Both the position numbers and the translations under genes were made by a program. A DNA stretch of 64,000 nt. Origin: Bacteroidota bacterium (lineage in GTDB: Bacteria; Bacteroidota; Bacteroidia; Bacteroidales; UBA12077). Location: positions 138,316 to 202,315 of the forward strand of contig JAHLLG010000006.1 in the NCBI GenBank assembly GCA_020444275.1. The letters run 5' to 3'. The notes under the pieces are model-generated. The model had not been told where the DNA came from. It saw only the letters and a list, made by a program, of their open reading frames with translations, and made no database searches. The first letter of the stretch is position 1; the number at the start of each line of letters is the position of its first letter. This document shows positions 19,275 to 29,156 of the stretch, piece after piece.

Positions 19275-20207
19275 TTATAAACGATGCTTGGTTTCCTGAT
19301 CGAATAAAATGCTCAGGTAGTTTTCATATCGCAGTTGGCTAATTTTACCTTCTTCAACAGCCTTTTTTACAGCGCATCCGGGTTCATGTACGTGCGTGCA
19401 GTTATAATATTTGCAATCTGCTGATTCTTTAAACAGTTCAGGAAAAAAATGAAACAGCTCTTCATCGTTAATATTATAAAGACCGAATCCGCGAATACCA
19501 GGGGTATCTATAATATATCCACCCATTGCAAGTTCAAACATTTCGGCAAAGGTTGTGGTGTGTTTACCCGATTTATGATAATCTGAAATTTCGGCTGTTT
19601 TCAGATCAAGATTAGAATCTATTAGGTTGATCAGTGAAGATTTACCTACTCCGGAGTTACCAGATAAAAGTGAGATTTTATCTTTAAAAAGATTTTTTAT
19701 TGTGTTAACGTTTATTTCTTCCTTTACCGATGTAGTAATGCACTCGTAACCAATATTCTGGTAAATATCAATAAGTTCCTGCAAGTAGTTTTTTTGCTTC
19801 TCATTATACAAATCAATCTTATTAAAAATTAGCTTGGCTGTTATTCTGTAGGCTTCGGCGGTAATTAAAAACCGATCGATAAAAATGGTATAAGTTTCAG
19901 GATTAGCAATGGTTACCATTAATACTGCCTGGTCGATATTTGCTGCAAGGATTTGAGTTTGTTTTGATAGGTTTGTCGATTTACGTATGATATAATTTTT
20001 TCGATCCAGAACATTTTTTATTACTCCGGATTCTGCATTTTCTTCAAATGTATATTCTACATAATCGCCCACAGCAATAGGGTTTGTACTTTTAATTCCA
20101 TGCATGCGCAGTTTTCCACGAATAGTACAAGGAATTACCTGATTTGTTTCGGTATCCTTAACCGAATACCAACTTCCGGTCGATTTTATAACGAGTCCTT
20201 TTTTCAA
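19275..20207 (-). CDS. rsgA: Ribosome small subunit-dependent GTPase A (RsgA)
   Basis: RsgA is a circularly permuted GTPase that checks late maturation of the 30S subunit. The permuted order is visible: an N-terminal OB domain (residues 1-70), then G4 NKID (129-132), G1 GNSGVGKS (183-190) and G3 DTPG (234-237). The C-terminal zinc site has Cys265, Cys270, His272 and Cys278. The 310-residue length is normal. It lies 117 bases upstream of the Cache lipoprotein gene on the same strand. Confidence 0.97.
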   Translation of the reverse strand: MKKGLVIKSTGSWYSVKDTETNQVIPCTIRGKLRMHGIKSTNPIAVGDYVEYTFEENAESGVIKNVLDRKNYIIRKSTNLSKQTQILAANIDQAVLMVTIANPETYTIFIDRFLITAEAYRITAKLIFNKIDLYNEKQKNYLQELIDIYQNIGYECITTSVKEEINVNTIKNLFKDKISLLSGNSGVGKSSLINLIDSNLDLKTAEISDYHKSGKHTTTFAEMFELAMGGYIIDTPGIRGFGLYNINDEELFHFFPELFKESADCKYYNCTHVHEPGCAVKKAVEEGKISQLRYENYLSILFDQETKHRL

Positions 20208-20507
20208 ACGCTCAATTTGTTTCTCACTTTAATTAACTATTTAATAACATTGAAGTATATTATTAACTTCTGAAATTAGTATTGTTAATTCGTTTTTATT
20301 ATTAACTACAAAAATAGGGTTTTCATTACGAATAATTCGATTATAAGATTTAAAATATAAACGTGTAAGCGACAGTAAATTAGTAACATGACCATATCAA
20401 GGAAAGGTATTATGTTATAAAACATGTTTTTTAGGGGGTCACCTTTTGGAGAAAACGGGAATAAATAGGTAGAGAGATTACTTATTTATTAACTTTAAAA
20501 TTAAATT
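20208..20507. other. Intergenic region between divergent rsgA and C10 protease genes
   Basis: These 300 bases hold the divergent upstream regions of rsgA (-) and the C10 protease gene (+). The stretch is AT-rich with several copies of TTATTAAC-like sequence around 20230-20330 and a GAAGT/ACTTC inverted pair near 20252-20270. No TAnnTTTG promoter, RNA structure or coding region could be supported. Confidence 0.4.
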
Positions 20508-21674
20508 ATGCAAAAAATTAAACTGTTTAAATTACTCTTATTCCTTGTAGTTATAGGAGTTATTAATTATTCTTGTAATAAAGATGAGGATATTGAAACG
20601 GGTTTACCGTTAGATATTCCAGAAAATTTTGTATCTATGGAGGAAGCTTCGGATATTGGGAACCATTTTAGATATCCCATTTCCTTTACTTCTGAAAATT
20701 CTAATTTAAAGAGTTCTCAGGCACAAAAAAAGAAAATAGAATCGATTAATAAAATTACAGATGACACAGGTGAAACAACTTGTTATGTTATTAATTATGA
20801 AAATGGCGGGTTCATTATTCTGTCAGCAGATAAAAGAGCATATCCTATTTTAGCGTTTTCTGAAACTAGTTTTTTTGATGTAGATTTGGATAAATTTCCA
20901 TTTGAACTATCGAATTGGATGGAGAATAAGAAGAATAAAATTAAGGAAATCCGAAAATCAAATTTACCACAGAAAAAGGAAACGGAGATAATCTGGGACA
21001 ATTTAGATAAACAAAAGGCTCCATTACCCGGAGACGATGACGATGACGGGGAGGTTGATCCTTGTCAGGATGTCCATACTCATATAGGTCCTTTACTTGA
21101 AACTACGTGGTGGCAGTTAGGAGGGTTTAATGATGCAGTTTCACTTATTTGTACTGGCGGAGAACAGGCCCCTGCTGGATGTGTAGCTGTAGCTGCTGCT
21201 CAAGTTATGCGTTATCATGAGTATCCTGACCGGTATAATTGGTCAAATATGCCCAACACTTATGCTACTGCAGAAACTGCAGCATTAATAGCAGAAATTG
21301 GAAATAAAGTTGTAATGTGGTATTCTTGTGAAAGCTCTGGAGCAGAAACAGAAAATTTACTAGTAGTTTTTGATCACTTTTTTGGGTATTCAACTCCAGT
21401 TTATGCTCCTTTTAATCGTTCTGTTGTTATAGGTGAATTAAACCATGGACGCCCTGTAATACTTAGAGGCAAAGGAACAGAAGGTCACACCTGGGTTTGT
21501 GATGGATATTTAAGGTCAACATTTTGCGAATCAGGTGCAAGTTATCTATCGTTAAATATGAATTGGGGGTGGGAAGATGGAGATTACAACGGTTTTTATT
21601 CTTATGATGATTGGACCCCCGGAGGTGATAATTATAATGATGATAAATATATGATAACAAATATAATTCCATAA
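20508..21674 (+). CDS. C10 family (streptopain-like) cysteine protease, lipoprotein
   Basis: This 388-residue predicted secreted protease has an N-terminal signal ending at Cys23 (NYSC). The acidic run NKDED after it resembles surface-export signals of Bacteroidota lipoproteins. Residues 40-170 match the Spi-like propeptide region, with GGFIILSADKRAYPILAF near residues 100-117. A linker of five Asp residues (176-180) precedes the catalytic domain. The nucleophile is Cys225 in APAGCVAVAAAQVMRYH, and the catalytic His is His327 in GHTWVCDGY, both typical of family C10 with SpeB and the Bacteroides fragilis Bfp proteases. A downstream lipoprotein gene follows 10 bases after the stop. The lipobox is atypical, so lipidation is less sure than secretion. 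Confidence 0.88.
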   Translation: MQKIKLFKLLLFLVVIGVINYSCNKDEDIETGLPLDIPENFVSMEEASDIGNHFRYPISFTSENSNLKSSQAQKKKIESINKITDDTGETTCYVINYENGGFIILSADKRAYPILAFSETSFFDVDLDKFPFELSNWMENKKNKIKEIRKSNLPQKKETEIIWDNLDKQKAPLPGDDDDDGEVDPCQDVHTHIGPLLETTWWQLGGFNDAVSLICTGGEQAPAGCVAVAAAQVMRYHEYPDRYNWSNMPNTYATAETAALIAEIGNKVVMWYSCESSGAETENLLVVFDHFFGYSTPVYAPFNRSVVIGELNHGRPVILRGKGTEGHTWVCDGYLRSTFCESGASYLSLNMNWGWEDGDYNGFYSYDDWTPGGDNYNDDKYMITNIIP

Positions 21675-21684
21675 ACTAGATATT

Positions 21685-22209
21685 ATGAATAGATTAAAAA
21701 TGTTTTTTATAGTAATACTTCTAGCAGTTATCTCATGTTCAGAAGAAGAAGACACTAAATCTTATTCTGTCATATCAACTACTGTTAAAATAGCGATAGT
21801 TAATGATCAAGGAGAAGATATGTTAGACCCACAAATTCAAAATCATTTTGATGAGAATGACATTAAAGTTTTACATAAAATTAATGGAGAATTAGAAGTA
21901 TTCTCGGAAGGCTTATTAGATGCTTCCAGAGGGTTTAAAATATACAAGCCTTACGAATTAGGCTTTAACGAGCAATACTTGTTCTGTTTGTTGGCAACCG
22001 ATCCTTCATATAAAACAGGATATCTTGATGACTATATGCCAATAGCTTATATTCAATGGAATGAAACAGATATGGATACCTTGCAATGTCAGTACCAGGA
22101 AACAGGAGCAATTTTGAGAACGGTTACGGTGTGGTTTAATGGTATAGAGAAATGGAACTATGAAAATACCTATAATAATGATCCAAGGTTAATTGAGATT
22201 GTGAAATAA
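21685..22209 (+). CDS. Small lipoprotein co-transcribed with the C10 protease
   Basis: I do not recognise a named family. The 174-residue product has a good lipoprotein signal (LLAVISC, Cys18) followed by the acidic run SEEED. The mature part is predicted to be all-beta, with STTVKIAIVNDQGEDM at its start and a TVTVWFNG strand near the C terminus, which suggests an Ig- or jelly-roll-like domain. It starts 10 bases after the C10 protease gene and is followed by a terminator, so the two form an operon. In B. fragilis, C10 proteases are encoded next to small proteins proposed as inhibitors, so an inhibitor or chaperone role is plausible but unproven. Confidence 0.75.
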   Translation: MNRLKMFFIVILLAVISCSEEEDTKSYSVISTTVKIAIVNDQGEDMLDPQIQNHFDENDIKVLHKINGELEVFSEGLLDASRGFKIYKPYELGFNEQYLFCLLATDPSYKTGYLDDYMPIAYIQWNETDMDTLQCQYQETGAILRTVTVWFNGIEKWNYENTYNNDPRLIEIVK

Positions 22210-22225
22210 TTTGAAGCTTTGATAA

Positions 22226-22259
22226 AAACCCTGCCGCTGATTTAAAGTCGACAGGGTTT
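22226..22259. terminator. Terminator between the protease operon and typA
   Basis: AAACCCTGCCG (22226-22236) pairs with CGACAGGGTTT (22249-22259) with one mismatch. Flanking A and T runs make it usable from both directions for the two convergent operons. Confidence 0.75.
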
Positions 22260-22295
22260 ATAATAATCAATTAAAATAAAAAGGATCTTTATAAA

Positions 22296-24089
22296 TTATT
22301 TTTGCATTCTTTTTCGCTCGTGCTCTTTTAAATATATTTTTCGTAACCGGATCGATTTAGGCGTAACTTCAACATATTCGTCGGCTTGAATATACTCAAG
22401 AGCTTCTTCAAGCGAGAATTTCACAGGAGGAGCCAATTTTACTTTATCATCAGAACCAGAAGCCCGCACGTTTGATAATTTCTTTGTTTTGGTAACATTT
22501 AAACCCAAATCACCTTCTTTTGTATTTTCACCAACAACCTGTCCTTCATAAATTTCTTCCATAGGAGAAACAAAAAATCGACCCCGGTCTTGCAGTTTAT
22601 CCAGCGCATAAGCTATGGCTTGGCCTGTTTCTATGGCAATCAGAGAACCTACCTGGCGTTTTTCAAAATCGCCTTTGTATGGTTCAAAACCTTTAAAACG
22701 GTGCGATATGACAGCTTCGCCTGCAGTGGCGGTCATCATAATATTTTTTAAACCGATAATTCCGCGAGAAGGAATATGAAACTCAAGTAAGACACGATCG
22801 TTTTTACGTTCCATATTCATCATCTCACCTTTTCGTTGTTGGATAATTTCAATGGCTTTTCCTGAAAAATCTTCAGGTAAATCAACTGTAAGAAATTCGA
22901 TAGGCTCATTCTTTTCACCATCAATTTCTTTAATAATAACCCGAGGTTGTCCAACTTGTAGTTCGTATCCTTCACGGCGCATGGTTTCTATTAAAACCGA
23001 TAAGTGTAAAACTCCACGACCATAAACCGTAAATGCTTCGGCCGAATCGGTTGGTTCAACACGCAACGCCAGGTTTTTTTCCAATTCACGATCCAACCGT
23101 TCTTTTAAGTGACGTGAGGTAACAAATTTACCTTCTTTACCGAAAAATGGAGAATTGTTAATGGTAAAAAGCATACTCATTGTAGGTTCATCGATAGCAA
23201 TAGGATCCAATCCTTCAGGATTTTCATAATCTGCAATAGTATCACCGATTGAAAAATTTTCAATTCCTACCAATGCACAAATATCACCTGATCGTACTTC
23301 GTTTACTTTCTTTTTTCCTAAACCTTCGTATGTAAGCAGCTCTTTAATTTTGGTTCTTTTAATGCCGTCGCGTTTTACTAAAGAAACATTCATACCTTGT
23401 TTTAAATTACCTCGCAAAAGTTTTCCAATAGCTATTCTTCCCACATAGGGTGAATAATCTAATGAAGTGATTAGCATTTGAGGTGTTCCTTCGTATGATT
23501 TTGAATCGGGGATGTGCTCAACAATACAATCCATTAAGGCTGTAATGTTATTAGTTGGTTTTTGCCATTCGTCCGACATCCAACCTTGTTTGGCAGAACC
23601 ATAAATGGTTGGAAAATCCAGCTGATCTTCCGTGGCATCAAGGTTAAACATCAAATCAAAAACCTGTTCCTGAACCTCTTCGGGTCGGCAGTTTGGTTTA
23701 TCAACCTTGTTGATTACCACAATAGGTTTTAATCCTAACGAAAGTGCTTTCTGAAGCACAAAACGTGTTTGAGGCATAGTACCCTCAAATGCATCGACTA
23801 ATAAAAGTACACCATCGGCCATGTTTAGAACACGTTCAACTTCACCTCCAAAATCGGCGTGACCAGGAGTATCAATGATATTGATCTTATAATCTTTATA
23901 AATTACTGATACATTCTTAGATAAAATAGTAATTCCACGTTCTCTTTCCAGATCATTATTATCTAGGATGAGATCTCCGGGATTTTCATTTTCTCGGAAA
24001 AGTTTTCCGATGAGTAGCATTTTATCAACCAGGGTAGTCTTTCCATGATCGACGTGCGCTATAATAGCTATGTTTTTGATTTTTTGCAT
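22296..24089 (-). CDS. typA: Translational GTPase TypA/BipA
   Basis: TypA is a ribosome-binding GTPase related to EF-G, needed for 50S assembly under stress and cold. The 597-residue protein shows G1 AHVDHGKTT (residues 11-19), G2 within RERGITI, G3 DTPGHADF and G4 NKVDKP. The C-terminal TypA-specific domain (about residues 480-590) ends with a basic tail. The length is normal. A perfect -7 promoter element lies about 22 bases upstream, giving a very short leader. Confidence 0.97.
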   Translation of the reverse strand: MQKIKNIAIIAHVDHGKTTLVDKMLLIGKLFRENENPGDLILDNNDLERERGITILSKNVSVIYKDYKINIIDTPGHADFGGEVERVLNMADGVLLLVDAFEGTMPQTRFVLQKALSLGLKPIVVINKVDKPNCRPEEVQEQVFDLMFNLDATEDQLDFPTIYGSAKQGWMSDEWQKPTNNITALMDCIVEHIPDSKSYEGTPQMLITSLDYSPYVGRIAIGKLLRGNLKQGMNVSLVKRDGIKRTKIKELLTYEGLGKKKVNEVRSGDICALVGIENFSIGDTIADYENPEGLDPIAIDEPTMSMLFTINNSPFFGKEGKFVTSRHLKERLDRELEKNLALRVEPTDSAEAFTVYGRGVLHLSVLIETMRREGYELQVGQPRVIIKEIDGEKNEPIEFLTVDLPEDFSGKAIEIIQQRKGEMMNMERKNDRVLLEFHIPSRGIIGLKNIMMTATAGEAVISHRFKGFEPYKGDFEKRQVGSLIAIETGQAIAYALDKLQDRGRFFVSPMEEIYEGQVVGENTKEGDLGLNVTKTKKLSNVRASGSDDKVKLAPPVKFSLEEALEYIQADEYVEVTPKSIRLRKIYLKEHERKRMQK

Positions 24090-24110
24090 TTACCCTAAAA
24101 ATTTAAGCGT

Positions 24111-24119
24111 GCAAAGGTA
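24111..24119 (-). promoter_or_regulatory. Bacteroidota -7 element for typA
   Basis: Read on the minus strand the sequence is TACCTTTGC, an exact match to the extended TAnnTTTGC consensus. A TTTC at about 24-base spacing could serve as a weak -33 element. Transcription would start close to 24104, about 15 bases before the ATG. Confidence 0.65.
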
Positions 24120-24204
24120 TGTGTTTTTATTTAATATGTAATAGAAACACTTAAAATTAATATATGTTTGTTTTTATAATTAGAATATAAAACGCCGAAC
24201 TGGA

Positions 24205-24237
24205 TAAAAAAACCCGCCAGATAATTCTGGCAGGTTT
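24205..24237 (-). terminator. Terminator of the GT117 gene
   Basis: Read on the minus strand, AAACCTGCCAGA (24237-24226) pairs with TCTGGCGGGTTT (24221-24210) with one mismatch and runs into a T tract. It lies 18 bases after the GT117 stop codon. Confidence 0.8.
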
Positions 24238-24254
24238 AAGAATTTAAAAGGATT

Positions 24255-27200
24255 TTATTGAGATAGTTTAAATGCATTACTTAACGATTCCTCGATCGAT
24301 TTTGCCAATTCCTGATCGCCATATCGTTGTGCAAAACCATTGAGTTGTTGCAGGTAATGTATGGTTAATCTCATTTCGTAATCTAAGCTGGAAATAAACT
24401 TAGGAGGCATTGAGAAATAGTAATTTAACTCATGCATAGATGTTTCGGCAAAATCGGCAACAATTTCATTTGCTTTTTCGGTGGCCCCTATTCGATAATA
24501 TGTTTCAATAATGTCTAATGTAAACAGATCGTATTTGAAATTATGTTTGGGCATAATTTCCATACATCTGTCCAGAACCAATTCAGCTGAATCTTTCTTA
24601 CCTTCCATCAACAGTTGTTTTGCAAGACGGTTAAATTTATTTCTGATTTGAATAACGGAAGTTGTTCTGTCAATGGTATGATCTATCCAAATATCCGGAT
24701 CGTTCATATTACCCCACTTAAATTCTTCCATCAGTTTTTTATATAAAACATCAGAATCAACGCGTCCGGTTTCCAAATATCCTTTCGAAGGCGTTTTTAT
24801 TGGAACCAAACGATAAGCAAAACCATCTACTTGCAGATAATCAGTTAATCCGATATTACCATCTCCGGCAGTTGAAACGAAATAAATTGGTCGTTCCCAG
24901 TTGTTGTTTGCCAGCAGATCCATAATCATTAACTCGTTTTTCATAATTCTGCTTTTGTTAATGGTAAATCTTAGCTCAGGCACTATTTTGTCTGCATCTT
25001 CAGGACTAACGATTCCGTTATTTACAACGGTTGCAGAATCAACCGGAACAATAAACTTATTGGTAGGTAAATAATCGATAAACTCATTTTGTCCTACCTG
25101 TAATTTGGTTCTTTTATCGTCTGATGCAACAAAATCTATAGCCTGATCAACTGCCACAAATTCGTTTATTCTTTCGTTGATATAAATTACATCGCGCGTT
25201 CCGTTCAGGTATTGATCATGTGTCAGGCCAAATGGAACCGGCTCAGAATCGTAAGCTTTACGTTTCATTTGATCAATATACCAGTGTGTATTTAATAATG
25301 AAAGATTTACAACCCGAACATCTGTTCGGATTCCTTCTACTTCCTGTGCATACCAAAGAGGGAATGTGTCATTATCGCCATTTGTAAAAAGGATTGCATT
25401 TGGCGCACATGAATTCAGATAATTTGAAGCAAAATCGCGTGCAATATATCGATTCGACCGGTCGTGATCATCCCAGTTTTGGGTCGCCATTACCGTTGGA
25501 ACTGCAATTAAGCAAATTGTGGTTGCTAAACCGGCACTAACAACGGGGTTAACTTTTTTATGGAAGAAATTATAAATACTCAGTACGCCCAATCCTATCC
25601 AGATTGAAAAAGCATAGAAAGATCCTGCATAAGCATAATCACGTTCGCGCGGTTGAAGCGGATATTGATTCAGGTAAACAACAATGGCTATTCCTGTAAG
25701 TACGAACAGAAGAAGAACAACAACAAAATCATTTTTCTTTCGCCGCAAATGAAAGAAAAATCCGATTAACCCAAGTATTAATGGTAGCATGTAATAAACG
25801 TTCCGCGATTTTTCATTCTTGATACTATCAGGCAGATCGTTTTGTGGACCGATCAATCCTTCATCAATAAAATTAATTCCGGTAATCCAGTTTCCATTCA
25901 TCAATTCACCATGACTTTGGGTATCGTTTTGTCGCCCCGAGAAATTCCACATAAAATAACGCCAGTACATATGTCCCAACTGGTATTTGAAGAAAAATTT
26001 AAGGTTTTCGCCAAATGTCGGAATATACTTGATCTCAGGTTCGCCGTTATATCCGGTTATGGTTACTTTTTTTCCTTTTATATCAGCCCACTCTTTGTAC
26101 TCCTTCGCATGATCAGGATTCGACTGACTATACATTCTTGGGAAAATGGTTGTAAATCGCTCATCATATTCATAAATGGCATTTAGTGAGTACGTTTTAA
26201 CATACTTTCCATCTTTTTGTCTGTAGGTATAAGGATCTTTACTATCTACAATTGGTGCATTAAAATACTGGCCTTTAAAAAGTGGACGATTTCCATATTG
26301 TTCACGGTTTAAATAGTGCAATAAATTAAAAACTGTTTCCGGATTGTTCTCGTCCATCGGAGTATTAGCTAATGAACGAATTACGATCATGGTAAAACTG
26401 CTATAACCAATCATAATTACGGTAAAAGCAACCATAATGGTGTTTAAAACAACTTTTTTCTTTTTGTGTGTATAATACAGACCCCAAACGATGAATCCGA
26501 TGAGTAATAAAATATAGAAAAAGTTTCCGGTATTAAATGGCAAACCAAATCCGTTAACAAATAGTAACTCAAACCATGTAGCTACTTTTACAACGCCAGG
26601 AATTATGATATACATGATAGTTCCAAGAATAGCTAGTGAAACTAGCAATGCTTTGATAATTCCATTGCGAGTTACCGGATATTTTTTATAATAATAAACA
26701 AAAACAATAGCTGGTATTGCCAATAAGTTAAGCAAGTGAACTCCTATTGATAACCCCATTAAATAAGCAATAAGAATTAACCAACGGTTCGAATATTTTT
26801 CGTGTGCAATATTTTCCCATTTTAAGATCGCCCAAAAAACTAATGCTGTAAATAACGATGAAAGGGCATAAACTTCGCCTTCAACTGCCGAAAACCAAAA
26901 GGTGTCTGAAAAAGTGTATGCTAAAGCGCCAACTACGCCACTTCCAATTACAGCAATTAATTGACCAGTGGTAAGTTCTTCTTTTGGGAACATCTTTTTT
27001 GCAAGGTGTGTAATCGACCAGAAAAGGAATAATATCGTGAAAGCACTTGCTAAACCAGACATGGCATTAACCATCATGGCAGCATTTTCAGGTGATCCAC
27101 CAAATAGCGTAAAAAATCTTGCAATTATCATAAAAAAAGGAGCTCCCGGTGGGTGGCCCACTTCAAGTTTATATGCGGTTGCAATAAATTCACCACAATC

Positions 27201-27302
27201 CCAAAAACTGGTGGTTGGTTCAATAGTTAATAAATAGGTAGTGGCTGCAATTAAAAATACAATCCATCCGGTGATACGATTTACGATCTTAAATTTTTCC
27301 AT
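24255..27302 (-). CDS. DUF2723 / glycosyltransferase family 117 membrane protein
   Basis: This 1015-residue polytopic membrane protein is of the DUF2723 (GT117, TMEM260-like) family. The N-terminal half has about a dozen hydrophobic helices. The first periplasmic loop carries the family motif FWDCGEFIA near residue 33, with the acidic residues expected in a GT-C catalytic site, and the following HPPGAPFF. Residues about 560-600 hold more helices, with QPRERDYAYAGSFYAF between them. The C-terminal third is soluble and helical with TPR-like repeats. TMEM260 is a protein O-mannosyltransferase, so a role in protein O-glycosylation, widespread in Bacteroidota, is likely but inferred. It is transcribed alone. 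Confidence 0.9.
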   Translation of the reverse strand: MEKFKIVNRITGWIVFLIAATTYLLTIEPTTSFWDCGEFIATAYKLEVGHPPGAPFFMIIARFFTLFGGSPENAAMMVNAMSGLASAFTILFLFWSITHLAKKMFPKEELTTGQLIAVIGSGVVGALAYTFSDTFWFSAVEGEVYALSSLFTALVFWAILKWENIAHEKYSNRWLILIAYLMGLSIGVHLLNLLAIPAIVFVYYYKKYPVTRNGIIKALLVSLAILGTIMYIIIPGVVKVATWFELLFVNGFGLPFNTGNFFYILLLIGFIVWGLYYTHKKKKVVLNTIMVAFTVIMIGYSSFTMIVIRSLANTPMDENNPETVFNLLHYLNREQYGNRPLFKGQYFNAPIVDSKDPYTYRQKDGKYVKTYSLNAIYEYDERFTTIFPRMYSQSNPDHAKEYKEWADIKGKKVTITGYNGEPEIKYIPTFGENLKFFFKYQLGHMYWRYFMWNFSGRQNDTQSHGELMNGNWITGINFIDEGLIGPQNDLPDSIKNEKSRNVYYMLPLILGLIGFFFHLRRKKNDFVVVLLLFVLTGIAIVVYLNQYPLQPRERDYAYAGSFYAFSIWIGLGVLSIYNFFHKKVNPVVSAGLATTICLIAVPTVMATQNWDDHDRSNRYIARDFASNYLNSCAPNAILFTNGDNDTFPLWYAQEVEGIRTDVRVVNLSLLNTHWYIDQMKRKAYDSEPVPFGLTHDQYLNGTRDVIYINERINEFVAVDQAIDFVASDDKRTKLQVGQNEFIDYLPTNKFIVPVDSATVVNNGIVSPEDADKIVPELRFTINKSRIMKNELMIMDLLANNNWERPIYFVSTAGDGNIGLTDYLQVDGFAYRLVPIKTPSKGYLETGRVDSDVLYKKLMEEFKWGNMNDPDIWIDHTIDRTTSVIQIRNKFNRLAKQLLMEGKKDSAELVLDRCMEIMPKHNFKYDLFTLDIIETYYRIGATEKANEIVADFAETSMHELNYYFSMPPKFISSLDYEMRLTIHYLQQLNGFAQRYGDQELAKSIEESLSNAFKLSQ

Positions 27303-27341
27303 CGAATAATATGATTTTGTTTAAACCCAAAAATTATGTGT

Positions 27342-27349
27342 CAAATCTA
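27342..27349 (-). promoter_or_regulatory. Bacteroidota -7 element for the GT117 gene
   Basis: Read on the minus strand the sequence is TAGATTTG, an exact match to TAnnTTTG, placed about 40 bases upstream of the GT117 ATG. No convincing -33 TTTG is found at 17-23 bases. Confidence 0.55.
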
Positions 27350-27480
27350 GTTCAAATTCTGATAATTAATGTTTTCTGCACCCAATTTATTGTGTAAAAA
27401 CCAAAAAAAATAAACAGAATCTTCAAATTGGTTCGAAAATACGTAAATTAGCCAAATTCTGAAAATTTAAAAGATTTGTT

Positions 27481-27825
27481 ATGTCTAAAAAGAGCAAAAA
27501 AAACCGTGTTGATATTGTATATTCTACCAATCCCGATTTTAATTATGAGTACGACCAGGAAGAAGAACAGGAAACACTAGCGCCTTCGCAACAAAAGTTG
27601 AAAGTTTATTTAGACACAAAAGCTAAGAAGAAGGGTAAACAAGCAACATTAGTAAGTGGTTTTGTAGGCTCAACGGATGATTTGAAAGAATTGGGTAAAC
27701 TGCTGAAAACAAAATGCGCAGTTGGTGGTTCTGTTAAAGATGGAGATATTTTAATTCAGGGTGATTTCAGGGATAAAGTTGTAGAGATTTTAACCAATGA
27801 AGGGTACAAGGCAAAAAAGTTGTAG
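27481..27825 (+). CDS. eIF1/SUI1 (YciH-like) translation factor homologue
   Basis: This 114-residue protein has a basic N terminus, an acidic linker (YDQEEEQETL), then the compact SUI1 domain from about residue 38. The family signature is seen in KGKQATLVSGFVGS and CAVGGSVKDGDILIQGD. Bacterial YciH proteins resemble eukaryotic eIF1 and may affect start-codon choice or stress translation. The nuclease/phosphatase gene starts only 2 bases after its stop codon, so they are co-transcribed although the functions look unrelated. Confidence 0.93.
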   Translation: MSKKSKKNRVDIVYSTNPDFNYEYDQEEEQETLAPSQQKLKVYLDTKAKKKGKQATLVSGFVGSTDDLKELGKLLKTKCAVGGSVKDGDILIQGDFRDKVVEILTNEGYKAKKL

Positions 27826-27827
27826 AG

Positions 27828-29156
27828 ATGAATAAGTTGAAAGTTACAGTAGGTATAGTTGTTTTATTAATAACAAACTCGTTTTTTTTAAAAGCTAATG
27901 ATACCATCAGAGTAATGCATTACAATTTAATGTATTATGGTAAAAAAGTATATGATTGTGATAATATCAACAATAATATTGATGAAAAAAATGAAAATTT
28001 AGCAGAAATCATTCAATATGTGAAACCAGATATATTTTCTGTAAATGAACTGGACGGAGAAGGCGCTTATCCTGTTTCTGATGACGCAACATATTTGTTA
28101 GATAATGCATTAAATGTGGATGGAGTTTCTTATTATAAAAAGGCCGAATTTCCGGGTATTTATCTGGTAAATACTATTTTTTATAATTCCAATAAACTTC
28201 GGGTAAAAGAGCATTATCCGCTTGACGTTTCTTATGGGGGATTAGACAAAATATTTAACGTGTATAAGTTTTATTACAATGCAGAAGATCTGGAAGCAAC
28301 AAATGATACTGCCTATGTATATTGTTTGGTGGCGCACTTAAAGGCCGGAAGTTATTCCGAAAATGAAACACAAAGAGCCTATGAAACCAGTTTGATTATG
28401 GATTACTTTGAATCGATTGGTGAAGCAGGCAACTATTTGATATTAGGCGATTTTAATGTTTACTCTCCAACAGAAACTGCATTTCAAAACTTAATAAATC
28501 CCGATAACAGTATTTTTAACTTTAATGATCCGGCAAATCAAATTGGCGAATGGTCAAAGAATTACAGTTACAGATATTATCACACGCAGTCTACACACGC
28601 TTATGGCGAATGCTTTTCGGGTGGAGGTATGGATGATCGTTTTGATTTTATATTGGCATCGGATTACATTATAGATGGAGCAGATCATTTTACCTACGTT
28701 CCGGATTCATATCAAACCATTGGACAAGATGGTAGCAACTATAATGGTTCACTAAATACAACGTCTAATTCAGCAGTCCCCAATAATATCGCGCAAGCAC
28801 TATACAATATGAGTGATCATTTACCGGTATATCTTGAATTAGCGGTTGATCAGAATCAGGGCGAACCATTAGGTTTAACAGAACTGCTCGAAGAAGATAT
28901 TCGAATTCATTATCAAAATCCGGCATCTAATAAAATGAATCTGACAATTGAGGGCATGGATCGACGTAACCTATCTATTCAGCTTTATACAGTAAAAGGC
29001 GAAAAAGTTTTTGAAAAGGAATTCGGTTTAGATATTGGACATACAAATATTACTTTAAACATAGAAGATCTTAATAGTGGTTTGTATGTTTTAAATATTT
29101 CTGATCATAGTAAGTTATTCTACTCATCAAAAGTAGTTATTCAAAACGGAGATTGA
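27828..29156 (+). CDS. Secreted endonuclease/exonuclease/phosphatase-fold protein with T9SS sorting domain
   Basis: This 442-residue exported protein has a signal peptide (residues 1-24) and an EEP (DNase I-like) catalytic domain up to about residue 345. Catalytic motifs include VMHYNLM, the conserved Asn-Glu in VNELDG, LVAHLKAG, LGDFNVYS near residues 204-211 and the terminal SDHLPV near 328-333. Residues about 365-442 form a type IX secretion C-terminal domain, with YQNPASNKMNL, an LYTVKGEKV strand and LNSGLYVLNI. The protein is therefore probably delivered to the surface or medium, where it may cleave extracellular DNA or phosphate esters. The exact substrate is not predictable. Its stop overlaps the next start by one base. 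Confidence 0.9.
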   Translation: MNKLKVTVGIVVLLITNSFFLKANDTIRVMHYNLMYYGKKVYDCDNINNNIDEKNENLAEIIQYVKPDIFSVNELDGEGAYPVSDDATYLLDNALNVDGVSYYKKAEFPGIYLVNTIFYNSNKLRVKEHYPLDVSYGGLDKIFNVYKFYYNAEDLEATNDTAYVYCLVAHLKAGSYSENETQRAYETSLIMDYFESIGEAGNYLILGDFNVYSPTETAFQNLINPDNSIFNFNDPANQIGEWSKNYSYRYYHTQSTHAYGECFSGGGMDDRFDFILASDYIIDGADHFTYVPDSYQTIGQDGSNYNGSLNTTSNSAVPNNIAQALYNMSDHLPVYLELAVDQNQGEPLGLTELLEEDIRIHYQNPASNKMNLTIEGMDRRNLSIQLYTVKGEKVFEKEFGLDIGHTNITLNIEDLNSGLYVLNISDHSKLFYSSKVVIQNGD

